Position numbers and translations under genes: made by a program | The notes under the pieces: model-generated | Told to the model about the DNA's origin: nothing | The model's input: the letters and a program-made list of their open reading frames with translations, nothing else | Databases searched by the model: none | Assembly: GCA_037131065.1 (NCBI GenBank) | Contig: JBAXRT010000075.1 | Span: 1-14,262, forward strand | Direction: 5' to 3' | Source: JBAXRT01 sp037131065 | GTDB taxonomy: Bacteria > Bacteroidota > Bacteroidia > Bacteroidales > FEN-979 | Length of the DNA stretch: 14,262 bases | Part shown: one piece after another, positions 1-8,260 of the stretch | Position numbering within the stretch: the stretch's first letter is position 1 | Layout of the letters: each line of letters opens with the position of its first letter

Positions 1-1766
1 ACAGGGGCCAGGATGGGGCGGGGGTTGCCTGTATAAAGTTTGACCTTGAGCCAGGAAATAAGTTCATTAACCGGATCCGTTCCAACGACAGTGCCCCAAT
101 CCAGCATATTTTCAATAAAATCGGAGTCTGCCTGAAAGAAATTGAGGATAGAAACCCGCAGCGTTTACATGATATCCAGTGGTTAAAAAACCATACTGAG
201 ATGGTGGGGGAACTTTACCTGGGGCACCTCCGTTACGGGACATTCGGCAAAAACAACATCCTGAACATCCATCCCTTCGTAAGGGAAAATAACTGGATGA
301 CGAAAAACCTGGTCCTCGCCGGGAATTTCAACCTTACCAATGTTGATGAGCTTTTTGAAAAACTGATCGACCTGGGTCAATATCCGGTTGAAACTTCCGA
401 TACCATTACCATCCTGGAAAAAATTGGACATTTTCTCGATGAGGAAAATGAGGAATTATATTATAAATTCAGGGAAAAAGGTTTTCCAAAACGCGAGATA
501 ACATACGAGATTGCAAAAAACCTGAACATCCAGAAGATCCTCAGGAGATCAGCCAAATCATGGGATGGCGGTTATGTGATCGCCGGACTTTTCGGACATG
601 GCGACGCCTTTGTTATGCGCGACCCGTCCGGCATCAGGCCTGCATTTTACTTTAAGAACGATGAGGTCGTTGTTGTGACCTCGGAAAGGCCTGTTCTTCA
701 GACGGCATTCAACCTGCCTGCCAGCGCTATCCATGAACTCGGCCGGGGAAATGCCCTGATCATCAAGAGAGATGGGAAGGTCAGTGAAAAATCCTTCGTG
801 AAACAGCGCGAAAATAAAGCCTGCTCCTTTGAACGGATCTATTTTTCCAGAGGAACCGATATTGATATTTACAGGGAACGTAAAAATCTTGGCAAGTTCC
901 TTGCCCCCTCCATCCTTGAAGCCATCGATTACGATCTTGAAAATACGGTCTTCTCATATATTCCGAATACCGCTATTGATGCCTACTACGGTTTGATCGA
1001 GGAGATCGATGCATTCTGCGACAAGATCAAAATTGAAAAAATTGTTCAGGCCGGGAAAGGGCTGACCCCTGAAAAACTGAATGAAATTTTCCGTTTAAAA
1101 CCAAGGGCCGAAAAGGTAGCAGTAAAAGACCTGAAACTCCGGACCTTCATTACCCAGGATTCACAGCGGGATGATCTTGCTGCCCATGTTTATGACATCA
1201 CATACGGCAGCATACGTCGCGGCGTTGACAACCTCGTTGTCCTTGATGATTCCATCGTCAGGGGAACGACTCTGAAGCAGAGCATCATCCGCATCCTCGA
1301 CCGTCTCGGACCTAAAAAAATCGTGATCTCCTCCTCTGCCCCACAGATCCGTTACCCGGATTGCTACGGCATCGACATGGCCCGGATCACCGACTTCATC
1401 GCATTTAAAGCCGCCATCGAACTGCTCAAAGAGACACGGCAGGAGCAGATCATTAACGAGGTCTATATCAAATCAAAAGCACAGGAAAAACTGCCCAAGG
1501 AGAAGATGGTCAACTACGTAAAGGAAATCTATGACCCTTTCTCACCAACCAGGATTGCAGCGAAAATTTCGGAACTACTTACTCCTGCTGCCTGCAACGC
1601 CAGGGTCCAGATCATATACCAGACCATTGAAAACCTCCATGCTGCCTGTCCGAACCACCAGGGCGACTGGTATTTCACAGGCGACTACCCCACCCCCGGC
1701 GGCAATAAGGTCGTTACAAGGGCTTTTATTAATTACATCGAGGGAAGAAATGTCAGGGCCTATTGA
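1..1766 (+). CDS. purF: Amidophosphoribosyltransferase, long Bacteroidota form (5' end outside window)
   Basis: By homology this transfers glutamine-derived ammonia to PRPP, giving 5-phosphoribosylamine, the first step of de novo purine synthesis in the cytoplasm. The reading frame is open from base 3 and gives 587 visible residues. It starts at an RGQDGAGVA stretch typical of class II glutamine amidotransferase domains and continues through GHLRYGTFGKN (amidotransferase core). A phosphoribosyltransferase PRPP loop, VVLDDSIVRGTT, lies at about bases 1236-1271. The C-terminal part (CPNHQGDWYFTGDYPTPGGN and on to the end) is characteristic of the ~620-residue Bacteroides-type protein, longer than the ~470-residue classical PurF. 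About 40 N-terminal residues, including the catalytic Cys, lie off the window. The internal ATG at 201 is not the start, because conserved sequence precedes it. In Bacteroides, as recalled, this long form coexists with a shorter PurF, so its exact substrate role is less certain than its family. Confidence 0.93.
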   Translation, partial: RGQDGAGVACIKFDLEPGNKFINRIRSNDSAPIQHIFNKIGVCLKEIEDRNPQRLHDIQWLKNHTEMVGELYLGHLRYGTFGKNNILNIHPFVRENNWMTKNLVLAGNFNLTNVDELFEKLIDLGQYPVETSDTITILEKIGHFLDEENEELYYKFREKGFPKREITYEIAKNLNIQKILRRSAKSWDGGYVIAGLFGHGDAFVMRDPSGIRPAFYFKNDEVVVVTSERPVLQTAFNLPASAIHELGRGNALIIKRDGKVSEKSFVKQRENKACSFERIYFSRGTDIDIYRERKNLGKFLAPSILEAIDYDLENTVFSYIPNTAIDAYYGLIEEIDAFCDKIKIEKIVQAGKGLTPEKLNEIFRLKPRAEKVAVKDLKLRTFITQDSQRDDLAAHVYDITYGSIRRGVDNLVVLDDSIVRGTTLKQSIIRILDRLGPKKIVISSSAPQIRYPDCYGIDMARITDFIAFKAAIELLKETRQEQIINEVYIKSKAQEKLPKEKMVNYVKEIYDPFSPTRIAAKISELLTPAACNARVQIIYQTIENLHAACPNHQGDWYFTGDYPTPGGNKVVTRAFINYIEGRNVRAY

Positions 1767-1791
1767 GTGACGAATGACGAATGACGAGTGA
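1767..1791. repeat. Heptanucleotide tandem repeat, (G/A)TGACGA x3 plus partial unit
   Basis: Starting directly after the purF stop codon, three 7-bp units (GTGACGA, ATGACGA, ATGACGA) are followed by a partial unit GTGA. The array fills most of the 31-nt gap between two convergent genes, ending 6 nt from the HIT gene stop. It has no dyad symmetry, so it is not an obvious hairpin terminator. A second, unrelated 7-bp repeat lies in the other convergent gap of this window. Confidence 0.75.
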
Positions 1792-1797
1792 TTTTCG

Positions 1798-2202
1798 TTA
1801 TTTCACAATTTCTCCCTGAGTGGCAATCTTTGCAGCAAGTTCGCTGAACTCCTCAGGTGTAAATTTCAATTTTGGTTTCCGGAAATCCATATCATGCATT
1901 CCCTGCAATGGGATCAGGTGAATGTGGGCATGAGGCACTTCGAGGCCTATGACCGTTATACCAATTCTCCTGCAGGGTATTACCTTTTCAATGGCATTCC
2001 CCACCCTTTTGGCGAAGTTCCATAAACCGCCGTGGACCTGGTCTTCAACATCAAAAATATAATCAACCTCTTTCTTGGGTATGACAAGTGTGTGTCCCGG
2101 TGAAAGGGGGTTGATGTCGAGGAAGGCAAGATAGTTTTCATCCTCTGCAATCTTATAGCATGGGATTTCGCCATTGACTATTTTGGTGAAAATAGTTGCC
2201 AT
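1798..2202 (-). CDS. HIT (histidine triad) family nucleotide-binding protein
   Basis: This 134-residue cytoplasmic protein belongs to the histidine triad superfamily, whose Hint-type members hydrolyse nucleoside phosphoramidates and related nucleotides. The signature HAHIHLI is at residues 91-97 with the triad histidines at 91, 93 and 95; the middle-to-last His region forms the nucleophile site in characterised members. The N-terminal IFTKIVNGEIPCYKIAED segment and the central NPLSPGHTLVIPKK segment are also typical, and the length is normal for the family. The ATG at 2202 lies 3 nt after the greA stop codon, so the two are very likely co-transcribed and translationally coupled. The natural substrate cannot be told from sequence. 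The PHAHIHLIPL ending with GLEV just before it is the form I associate with Bacteroidota members. Confidence 0.93.
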   Translation of the reverse strand: MATIFTKIVNGEIPCYKIAEDENYLAFLDINPLSPGHTLVIPKKEVDYIFDVEDQVHGGLWNFAKRVGNAIEKVIPCRRIGITVIGLEVPHAHIHLIPLQGMHDMDFRKPKLKFTPEEFSELAAKIATQGEIVK

Positions 2203-2205
2203 CTT

Positions 2206-2688
2206 TTATTGGTTTTGTCTTTTTATTTCAATGATCTCAAGGGAGACTTTACCGGCGGGTACCGTAATTTCTACTTTCTCACCAATTGTCTTCCCCAGCA
2301 GTCCTTTTGCGACAGGAGAGTTTACCGAGATCTTTCCCATCTTAACATTTGCCTCATTTTCCGGGACAAGGGTGTAGGTCACGATAGAACCATTCTGAGA
2401 ATTCTTAAGCTTTACGGTTGAGAAGATAAGGATCTTCGTAAAATCGAGTTTGGATTCATCGATCAGGCGTGCATTACTGATCATATCCTGTAATTTGGAA
2501 ATCTTGATTTCCAGCAACCCCTGGGCTTCCTTGGCAGCATGATATTCGGCATTCTCAGAAAGATCGCCTTTATCGCGGGCTTCAGCGATCTGCCGCGAAA
2601 GCATCGGACGCTCCTCTGAAACCAGCTGGTTTAACTCTTCTTTCAGCTTATGCAGCCCCTCCTGTGTATAATACTTTATTTCCGTCAT
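2206..2688 (-). CDS. greA: Transcription elongation factor GreA
   Basis: GreA binds in the RNA polymerase secondary channel and stimulates cleavage of the transcript 3' end in backtracked complexes. The 160-residue product matches the usual ~158. It has an N-terminal coiled-coil hairpin (about residues 8-75) with the tip sequence ARDKGDLSENAEY; Asp42 and Glu45 correspond to the catalytic acidic pair at the tip. A C-terminal FKBP-like domain follows (about 80-160), including VNSPVAKGLLGKTIGEKVEI. I chose the ATG at 2688, giving MTEIKYYTQEGL, because it matches the normal GreA N-terminus and has a purine-rich GAGAGG 6 nt upstream (2695-2700). An in-frame upstream ATG at 2724 would add 12 atypical residues and start next to the terminator-like hairpin. 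The gene leads a two-gene operon with the HIT protein. Confidence 0.96.
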   Translation of the reverse strand: MTEIKYYTQEGLHKLKEELNQLVSEERPMLSRQIAEARDKGDLSENAEYHAAKEAQGLLEIKISKLQDMISNARLIDESKLDFTKILIFSTVKLKNSQNGSIVTYTLVPENEANVKMGKISVNSPVAKGLLGKTIGEKVEITVPAGKVSLEIIEIKRQNQ

Positions 2689-2721
2689 TGTGATCCTCTC
2701 GGTTTTGAAGTTATAATAAGG

Positions 2722-2743
2722 CAAAAGACCCTTGAAAAGGGTC
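2722..2743 (-). terminator. Terminator-like hairpin after the PorV-like gene
   Basis: A perfect 7-bp inverted repeat, GACCCTT (2727-2733) and AAGGGTC (2737-2743), has a 3-nt loop. In minus-strand direction it is followed by TTTTG. It lies 45 nt beyond the stop codon of the PorV-like gene and 38 nt before the greA start, so it probably ends the outer-membrane operon and separates it from greA-HIT. The T-run is short, so some read-through is possible. Confidence 0.6.
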
Positions 2744-2788
2744 CTTGCACAATAAAATGAAGTTAGTGATTAAGTGGTTACGAACCGA

Positions 2789-3865
2789 TTAAAAGTTAAG
2801 TTTTAAACCAATACTATGGGTTCCTGAATAGGGATTGGTAGCCCTGTATGAATAATCGATGGCTATTCCCGAATCCTTTTCCTTGTTAAACGGAACCGAA
2901 ACCGTAAGACCTGCGTTCAACCCGGTGAAAACAGTTCCGCGCTCTGCCACATTACCGCTGAACATACCGCTCTGATAGGTATAGCCGGCCCTGATCTGGA
3001 AGTAGTACTTAATACCATACTCCAGGCCGAGGGTAAACTGGTCTTTTGAAAATGAATTTGAAGTAAAGTTTCCTGCAAGGGTGATGCGGTGCATATCCCC
3101 GATAAGAAAATCGTAGGAAGCCCCGATCCTCAGGGTTGCGGGTAATTCGTAACGAGCCGAACGCTGCTCAACGGTAAATAGATCGTTGTCGTTCCCGTGG
3201 GAAGGTATGATCCCTTGGAATGAAAGACCATCACCGCTGAATTTCATGGGAGCTCCGACATTCTTGAGTGCAATCCCGAATTTGATCTGGTCTTTCTCCC
3301 CGGTCACATACTGGATACCTGCATCCAGGGCAATCCCGATCGCACTTGCATCTGAAATTGATTCGGAAATAATTTTAACGGTCAACCCTCCATAAATGCT
3401 ATTAGAGAAAGATTTTGCATAGGACAGGTTTATGTTCAGGTAACTGGGCTTGAAGGTACCAAGACCACCTTCAGGTGAGTTGGTAGTTGTGATCTGGATC
3501 TCCCCGAATGACATGGACATGATAGCGGCAGAAAGAACACCCTTGTTCGCTCCCAGTTTCTGACTGAACCCAAAGGCCATCACATTTACTCCCGAACCCT
3601 GGAGCCAGTTTGTGTAGCTGAAAATAATCTCCGTTCCCTTTGTAAATCCTGTACCGGCTACATTTGTAAAGATTGCCTCTAATCCCTGCGTGCAGGAAGT
3701 ACCGACAGAACCCCATCCGGAACTGCGAGCCCATGGATTGATGAGCAGTTCCGATGCGCCTGCCTGACCTGAGCGGTCTTTGTTTCCTGCAGTAGCCTGA
3801 TCCAGCGGGAGAATAAGCAATCCCATCAAGAATATTGCAATTAAGCTGCTGTATATATTTTTCAT
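2789..3865 (-). CDS. PorV/PorQ-family outer-membrane beta-barrel protein
   Basis: The 358-residue product begins with a signal peptide (about residues 1-26, ending DQATAG). Next comes AGASELLINPWARSSGWG (about residues 35-52), which resembles the start of mature PorV/PorQ (UPF0164-like) proteins. The rest is alternating beta-strand sequence, and it ends in GLKLNF, a terminal Phe typical of outer-membrane barrels. PorV is known as the type IX secretion shuttle that binds the C-terminal signal of cargo and delivers it to the sortase PorU; PorQ is a related component. This protein is probably a paralogue, not the core PorV, since it is the last gene of an operon encoding a giant secreted protein and a TonB-dependent receptor. 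It starts 45 nt after the giant gene, with AGGA just before the ATG. A FadL-like transport role is an alternative. Family confidence is good; function is inferred. Confidence 0.82.
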   Translation of the reverse strand: MKNIYSSLIAIFLMGLLILPLDQATAGNKDRSGQAGASELLINPWARSSGWGSVGTSCTQGLEAIFTNVAGTGFTKGTEIIFSYTNWLQGSGVNVMAFGFSQKLGANKGVLSAAIMSMSFGEIQITTTNSPEGGLGTFKPSYLNINLSYAKSFSNSIYGGLTVKIISESISDASAIGIALDAGIQYVTGEKDQIKFGIALKNVGAPMKFSGDGLSFQGIIPSHGNDNDLFTVEQRSARYELPATLRIGASYDFLIGDMHRITLAGNFTSNSFSKDQFTLGLEYGIKYYFQIRAGYTYQSGMFSGNVAERGTVFTGLNAGLTVSVPFNKEKDSGIAIDYSYRATNPYSGTHSIGLKLNF

Positions 3866-3910
3866 AATCCTGAAATTTTTGATGTTATCTAACTACAAAT
3901 GTTTTAGCCT

Positions 3911-6900
3911 TTACAAGGAGTTCATATCAACAGGTCGCATAATTCCAAACCATTTCAGCGTTCGCTCACCAAGATTATCGGCTTTTACATGGATCAGGTA
4001 AACCCCGCCGGAAATCGGAATGCCGGCAAAGTTTTTGAGATCCCAGTCGATAGAAGACTTGGCATCTGTGTTTCTTCCCTGGGTGGAGGTCCTCGGCTCG
4101 GGAATGCCCGTTTTATCAACAACGAACTGCCTGATCATGGTTCCGCTCAAGTCAAAGATAGTAACCGTACACCTTGGGGGGAGGTTCACGATCTTGATGC
4201 GGTTGTCCAGACGGTTATTCTCATAATCATCGTAGGCATAATAGGGATTGGGGACAACATTGATAAGATCAAGATCGCTTGTTGCTTTTTCCTGGCTTTC
4301 CTTCCCGGTGGCAATTGACGAAGTGTTGAATTCATAAACAGGCCAGTATTTATTATTATCCGCAGTATCGGATTCCTTTGGCGGCAGTGGCTGAGAATAA
4401 TAACGCTGATAGGGTTTAGCCACCCTGATCTTAATAGTAACATCATTACTGAGCCAGAGGCTTTCACTACCGGCCACAGCACACGGAATCCCCGTATATA
4501 AGCAACTTGCATAAACGAAGGTCCCGAAATCAAGGTTCGGATTGTCGGAAGTCCTCAGGAGATAATGCCTGATATAAGCACCGGCATCATAGGCCGGGGA
4601 GGAGAAAACTTTATCTCCGCGGTCAATCATCGTTGATCCCATGATGTATACATAATGCTGTCCTCCGAATACTGGCTGACCGGATGCGTCAGTAACCCTT
4701 GAACTTGGATTCCACATCATATCACGGCCGTTATCAGCAACAAGCCAGGAGTTTTCACCAAACATGATATTAAGGCGTTCTCCTGTTTCAAGATTGATGG
4801 CATATCCCGGGAACCAGCTCATACCGGTCGGGCTGATATAATTCGAGTTTTCAAGAGGATCTGCTGAGGAGATGCCGGGTATACCATCGGCATTCACCGA
4901 GGGCGAATTCCTGACATAATATTTCAATGCATGACCTTCGGCAAGGTTACTGTCCGGGCACATTTCGACAACCACGCAGCGGGTCCATTTGGACCTTTCG
5001 TTGGTAAGTACGATATCAACACTTGCAAGGTTAGCGATGGTTGCTTTCTTCTTGGAGTACTGATTAATGGCGGGACCCATGAAATTCTGATCCTCGTAAG
5101 CGGTCAGCGCATAGGGAGCCCAAGTACCACCCAATCCGTAACCCAGGTTCATCATTTGGATCTTCTGGTAGTTTTTATTCGGGTCCCAGGCACGATTGAT
5201 AGCCATATCCCAGTCATAAAACCTTGTATCGGTACCTGCTTTGTATGTTCCTGAACGGATCCAGTTAAAGAAGGAAGCGGGAATGTCATTATCCGGAATA
5301 CCGCTTAACCATATCTTGGTGCTGTCCTGATAATAAGCAGACGGAGCTGAGAGTAATCCGTTGTCAGAGGTAACAGCTCCATCGCGCAGGGTATCCCCCG
5401 GGAACGGCACCTGGTTAATGGTCAGGGCAATCCCGAGATCCAGGAAAAGCTGTTCGTAAGGATATACAGTGAGGGTATCGGAACGATATGAGGCTCCGGT
5501 ATTTTTATCCGTCATGGTCCATTTTCCGAATTTAATATTGGAATTCATGAATGGATTAACCAGATTTGATGCCAGGGGTGCCATAGAGTCAAACTTCACT
5601 ACATATTGGCCACTGACCACGTTCAGAGGATCAACCACCTTAACTTTCAATGGTCCCTGGTTGACCAGGTAAGTCGGAGTGTAATCGATCGGATAGTCCG
5701 GCCCGCCATACGTATTGTTGATCGAATCGGCAGGTGGTTTTGCCATGATCTTAGCAATCGATCCCGGTGATAACTCAATGGTGAGACCGCCATTACCCTG
5801 TCCCTGAATTCTTGTAATGACCGGGCCTTCACCATATTGAGAATTGATGATGGTTCCTGTCGGAATATGCGGGATAGCAGTATATGGATAAGGATTCGGA
5901 TAGTTACCGCGGCCCCTCAGGTAAGGTACCTTCTGTCCGTCAATGGCATCGATACCGGTAATCAGGTTGGGGTTGAATTTTTTCCATTCATTGTATCCAT
6001 AAGCAACAGCAATATAATAATACTGTTTATGGTTGACAAGGTTGACATCTCCTGTAGCAAACTTATCCTCGGTGATAACGAAGGAGTGCTGTATCCCTTT
6101 ATCTGCCCCGTTAACCATGACCTGCCCGGAATTTCCGCCAAGGTTGGCATCAAAAGTCCAGTTGATCAGTTTGCTGACGCCATTTTGAATATCGCACTGG
6201 GCAACGAGCCGCGACTTGGTGGCATCATCAAGATCAGCAGGTGAAACAGTGGCGTCCTTAACCTGGTAGATCTGGTATCCCTCAAAACGGTAAAGGGAGT
6301 CATGCCTTCTATTATGCGGCAAGGTATCCGGATTCGGGATGTTCGGATCCCACTCGGAATATTTTTCCTGGAAGTTACTCCCCTTGTCGTTCCATTTTCT
6401 ATTGGAAATGTAAATGATTAGTTTTTTATCGAGCTCCTCGATGGTCAGGTCAGGAGCATTGGGTCCGCTAAGGACGGCAAAGCAGTTGTCAAACAGGTTC
6501 TGGCATTTGTCATCGACAATTCTAAGCAGGTTGACTGACTCAAAGGGAGTACCGGAAATTGTTTTTGCCCAGGGAATCCCGACTGTGATATAGTTACATG
6601 CTCCGGGGTTCAGGGTAAATGGTCCGGCCGACTGCATGAACCTGCGGTCAGCAGGATTGTTCCCGGCAGTCTCCTCTGTCCAGTATTTTGCACCATTGGG
6701 TGGCTGTCCTCCGGTTCCCCAGTCGCACGGATCCGTATCTCCCGGGAACATGAAATCACAGGAGGGACCATAACTGCTGGGAGGATGTGCCACTCCGCCG
6801 TACTGCATCCTGGTATTGTCATTCCAGAAACCGCGGAGGAACAGGTAATATTGGGGAGCATAGGCAGGGTCGGTTCCGTAGCTTGGTCCGCCGTTGGTAT

Positions 6901-8200
6901 GATAAACAAAACGACGCATGCCATAACGTTCGTTGTCCACGATCCCGTCGCCGAAATTCACCCCGTTGATGGCCATCTGGTCGTTCGGATATTCACTTCC
7001 GATGATGGAACAGTCTCCGGTGAACCTTGGGTTATCACGTCCGTCAGGGTCAATGTAAGGTCCCTGGAAAAAGTCAACACCGACTGCAGGGGGATGAGCG
7101 CCATAGGCATAAGGCTGACCGGTACCATCAATGGGAGTTCCGTTATAACAGTAACCAAGACCTCTTCTGACATCACAACCTACATAATCGTCATTTGCAT
7201 AACCCAGGTCCGGGTCAACCCACTGGCAGAAATAGGTCCCTGTCAGTTCATAGGTCGAACGGTTTATCAGCTCATAGGAGTAAAAGGTCATGTTATTGAT
7301 TTCGTCATTTGTGGCAAAAGCGAAATATTGCGCACGGATCTCCATACCGATTGGTTCTCCCTGGGTTTCGGAATGGAAGTTTCCTTTATCGTTGTAAACA
7401 TTCCATAAGGTCTGGTCCCCCTTGAGGACCTGGTCAACAAGGATCCCCAGCGTATCATTCGGTTCCCCGTTGCGTAGTTTTGAACGTCGTACTCTCTCAC
7501 CATATTTCAGATTCTTCGGGCAAAGGTTGTTCCCGAAATCATAATAAGGATAGTCACCTTTTTTCGGATCATAGACCCCGTCACCGGTTGCATCATCATT
7601 AAAGGGTGCCAGATAGAAAGCCTGGCCCTTTGAACGGTCACCATGGGCAGGCCAGTCAAGGATCGATTTCGGTATCTGGTAATTGGGGTAAGAAGCTTTG
7701 TTTTCCCACCAGGCAAGATATTCAAGCACCTCAGCCCTGGTCATCATCCACAACTTATCATATTTTGCACAGGTTTCGTCATCAATAGCTGCAGTTCCGT
7801 CAATGGTAAGCGGACCGGGCCAGAAGTCATTCTTCGTATGGGCATTACCGGTAACAGGACCCTGTCCGAATTTATATGCAGCCAGCTTCAGGTTGTTATT
7901 GATATCAATCCCCCCGATCCAGAGGGAAAACGAAAACATGGAGGTCTTTCCGGATCCCTTTGGAATTTCATACTCGGCGTTTTCAATGAACCATCCGTTT
8001 CCGTAGGAATAGATAACGGTTCTTACATTATTGATATCGAGATATTTGAAATTCGATCCCGGTTCACAGCCTGCGGCAATGCTCTTTATCTCATCAGAAC
8101 TTTTGGTTCCGCCACCCACGTGTACCTCCTCTGCAAGGAGCGAGTTTACAAGAAAGAAACTGCAGAGCGTAGCTACAAAAAAGCGAAGTATATTTTTCAT
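3911..8200 (-). CDS. Giant secreted protein with T9SS/FlgD-like C-terminal domain, function unknown
   Basis: This is a 1429-residue exported protein if it starts at MKNILRFF (8200), where a clear signal peptide ends at LLA (residue 23). An early segment contains YEIPKGSG and LWIGGIDINNNLKLAA, a pattern I associate with uncharacterised large T9SS-cargo-like proteins of Bacteroidota. An Asp-rich NDDATGDGVYDPKKGDYP (about residue 200-217) resembles calcium-binding loops. YYIAVAYGYNEWKKF lies around residue 735. The last ~116 residues (from NVVPNPYYAY, bases 3911-4261) form a FlgD-like/T9SS-type domain with VTIFDLSG, WDLKN and GVYLIHV, but run on to a WFGIMRPVDMNSL tail. No catalytic motif was recognised. 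The start is uncertain: ATGs at 8248 and 8245, in frame, sit behind a strong SD. The gene follows the TonB receptor by at most 59 nt and precedes the PorV-like gene by 45 nt, so the three form an operon. Confidence 0.85.
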   Translation of the reverse strand: MKNILRFFVATLCSFFLVNSLLAEEVHVGGGTKSSDEIKSIAAGCEPGSNFKYLDINNVRTVIYSYGNGWFIENAEYEIPKGSGKTSMFSFSLWIGGIDINNNLKLAAYKFGQGPVTGNAHTKNDFWPGPLTIDGTAAIDDETCAKYDKLWMMTRAEVLEYLAWWENKASYPNYQIPKSILDWPAHGDRSKGQAFYLAPFNDDATGDGVYDPKKGDYPYYDFGNNLCPKNLKYGERVRRSKLRNGEPNDTLGILVDQVLKGDQTLWNVYNDKGNFHSETQGEPIGMEIRAQYFAFATNDEINNMTFYSYELINRSTYELTGTYFCQWVDPDLGYANDDYVGCDVRRGLGYCYNGTPIDGTGQPYAYGAHPPAVGVDFFQGPYIDPDGRDNPRFTGDCSIIGSEYPNDQMAINGVNFGDGIVDNERYGMRRFVYHTNGGPSYGTDPAYAPQYYLFLRGFWNDNTRMQYGGVAHPPSSYGPSCDFMFPGDTDPCDWGTGGQPPNGAKYWTEETAGNNPADRRFMQSAGPFTLNPGACNYITVGIPWAKTISGTPFESVNLLRIVDDKCQNLFDNCFAVLSGPNAPDLTIEELDKKLIIYISNRKWNDKGSNFQEKYSEWDPNIPNPDTLPHNRRHDSLYRFEGYQIYQVKDATVSPADLDDATKSRLVAQCDIQNGVSKLINWTFDANLGGNSGQVMVNGADKGIQHSFVITEDKFATGDVNLVNHKQYYYIAVAYGYNEWKKFNPNLITGIDAIDGQKVPYLRGRGNYPNPYPYTAIPHIPTGTIINSQYGEGPVITRIQGQGNGGLTIELSPGSIAKIMAKPPADSINNTYGGPDYPIDYTPTYLVNQGPLKVKVVDPLNVVSGQYVVKFDSMAPLASNLVNPFMNSNIKFGKWTMTDKNTGASYRSDTLTVYPYEQLFLDLGIALTINQVPFPGDTLRDGAVTSDNGLLSAPSAYYQDSTKIWLSGIPDNDIPASFFNWIRSGTYKAGTDTRFYDWDMAINRAWDPNKNYQKIQMMNLGYGLGGTWAPYALTAYEDQNFMGPAINQYSKKKATIANLASVDIVLTNERSKWTRCVVVEMCPDSNLAEGHALKYYVRNSPSVNADGIPGISSADPLENSNYISPTGMSWFPGYAINLETGERLNIMFGENSWLVADNGRDMMWNPSSRVTDASGQPVFGGQHYVYIMGSTMIDRGDKVFSSPAYDAGAYIRHYLLRTSDNPNLDFGTFVYASCLYTGIPCAVAGSESLWLSNDVTIKIRVAKPYQRYYSQPLPPKESDTADNNKYWPVYEFNTSSIATGKESQEKATSDLDLINVVPNPYYAYDDYENNRLDNRIKIVNLPPRCTVTIFDLSGTMIRQFVVDKTGIPEPRTSTQGRNTDAKSSIDWDLKNFAGIPISGGVYLIHVKADNLGERTLKWFGIMRPVDMNSL

Positions 8201-8254
8201 ATTGAACTTATTTTTTAATATACCGTTATTATATCTTACTACCATCATAAACAC

Positions 8255-8260
8255 CCTCCT
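8255..8260 (-). promoter_or_regulatory. Strong Shine-Dalgarno overlapping the TonB-receptor stop codon
   Basis: In minus-strand direction the receptor gene ends TTT TAA and runs straight into GGAGGG, giving AGGAGG at 8260-8255. The spacing is 6 nt to an ATG at 8248 and 9 nt to an ATG at 8245, both in frame with the giant secreted protein. This suggests translational coupling. It favours a start 15-16 codons upstream of the signal-peptide Met at 8200. The in-frame GTG at 8254 directly abuts the motif and cannot be the start. Confidence 0.6.

Noticed and set aside
2689..2724. Longer greA start at 2724
   Set aside because: It adds 12 residues atypical for GreA and abuts the hairpin, whereas the ATG at 2688 has a purine-rich site and the normal GreA N-terminus.
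6785..7408. 207-codon open frame on the plus strand inside the giant secreted gene
   Set aside because: It is wholly antisense to a well-supported long CDS with coherent protein sequence, and its translation shows no signal peptide or family motif.
7643..8218. 191-codon plus-strand open frame opposite the 5' part of the giant gene
   Set aside because: Antisense shadow with no recognisable domain; its end overlaps the signal-peptide region of the real gene.
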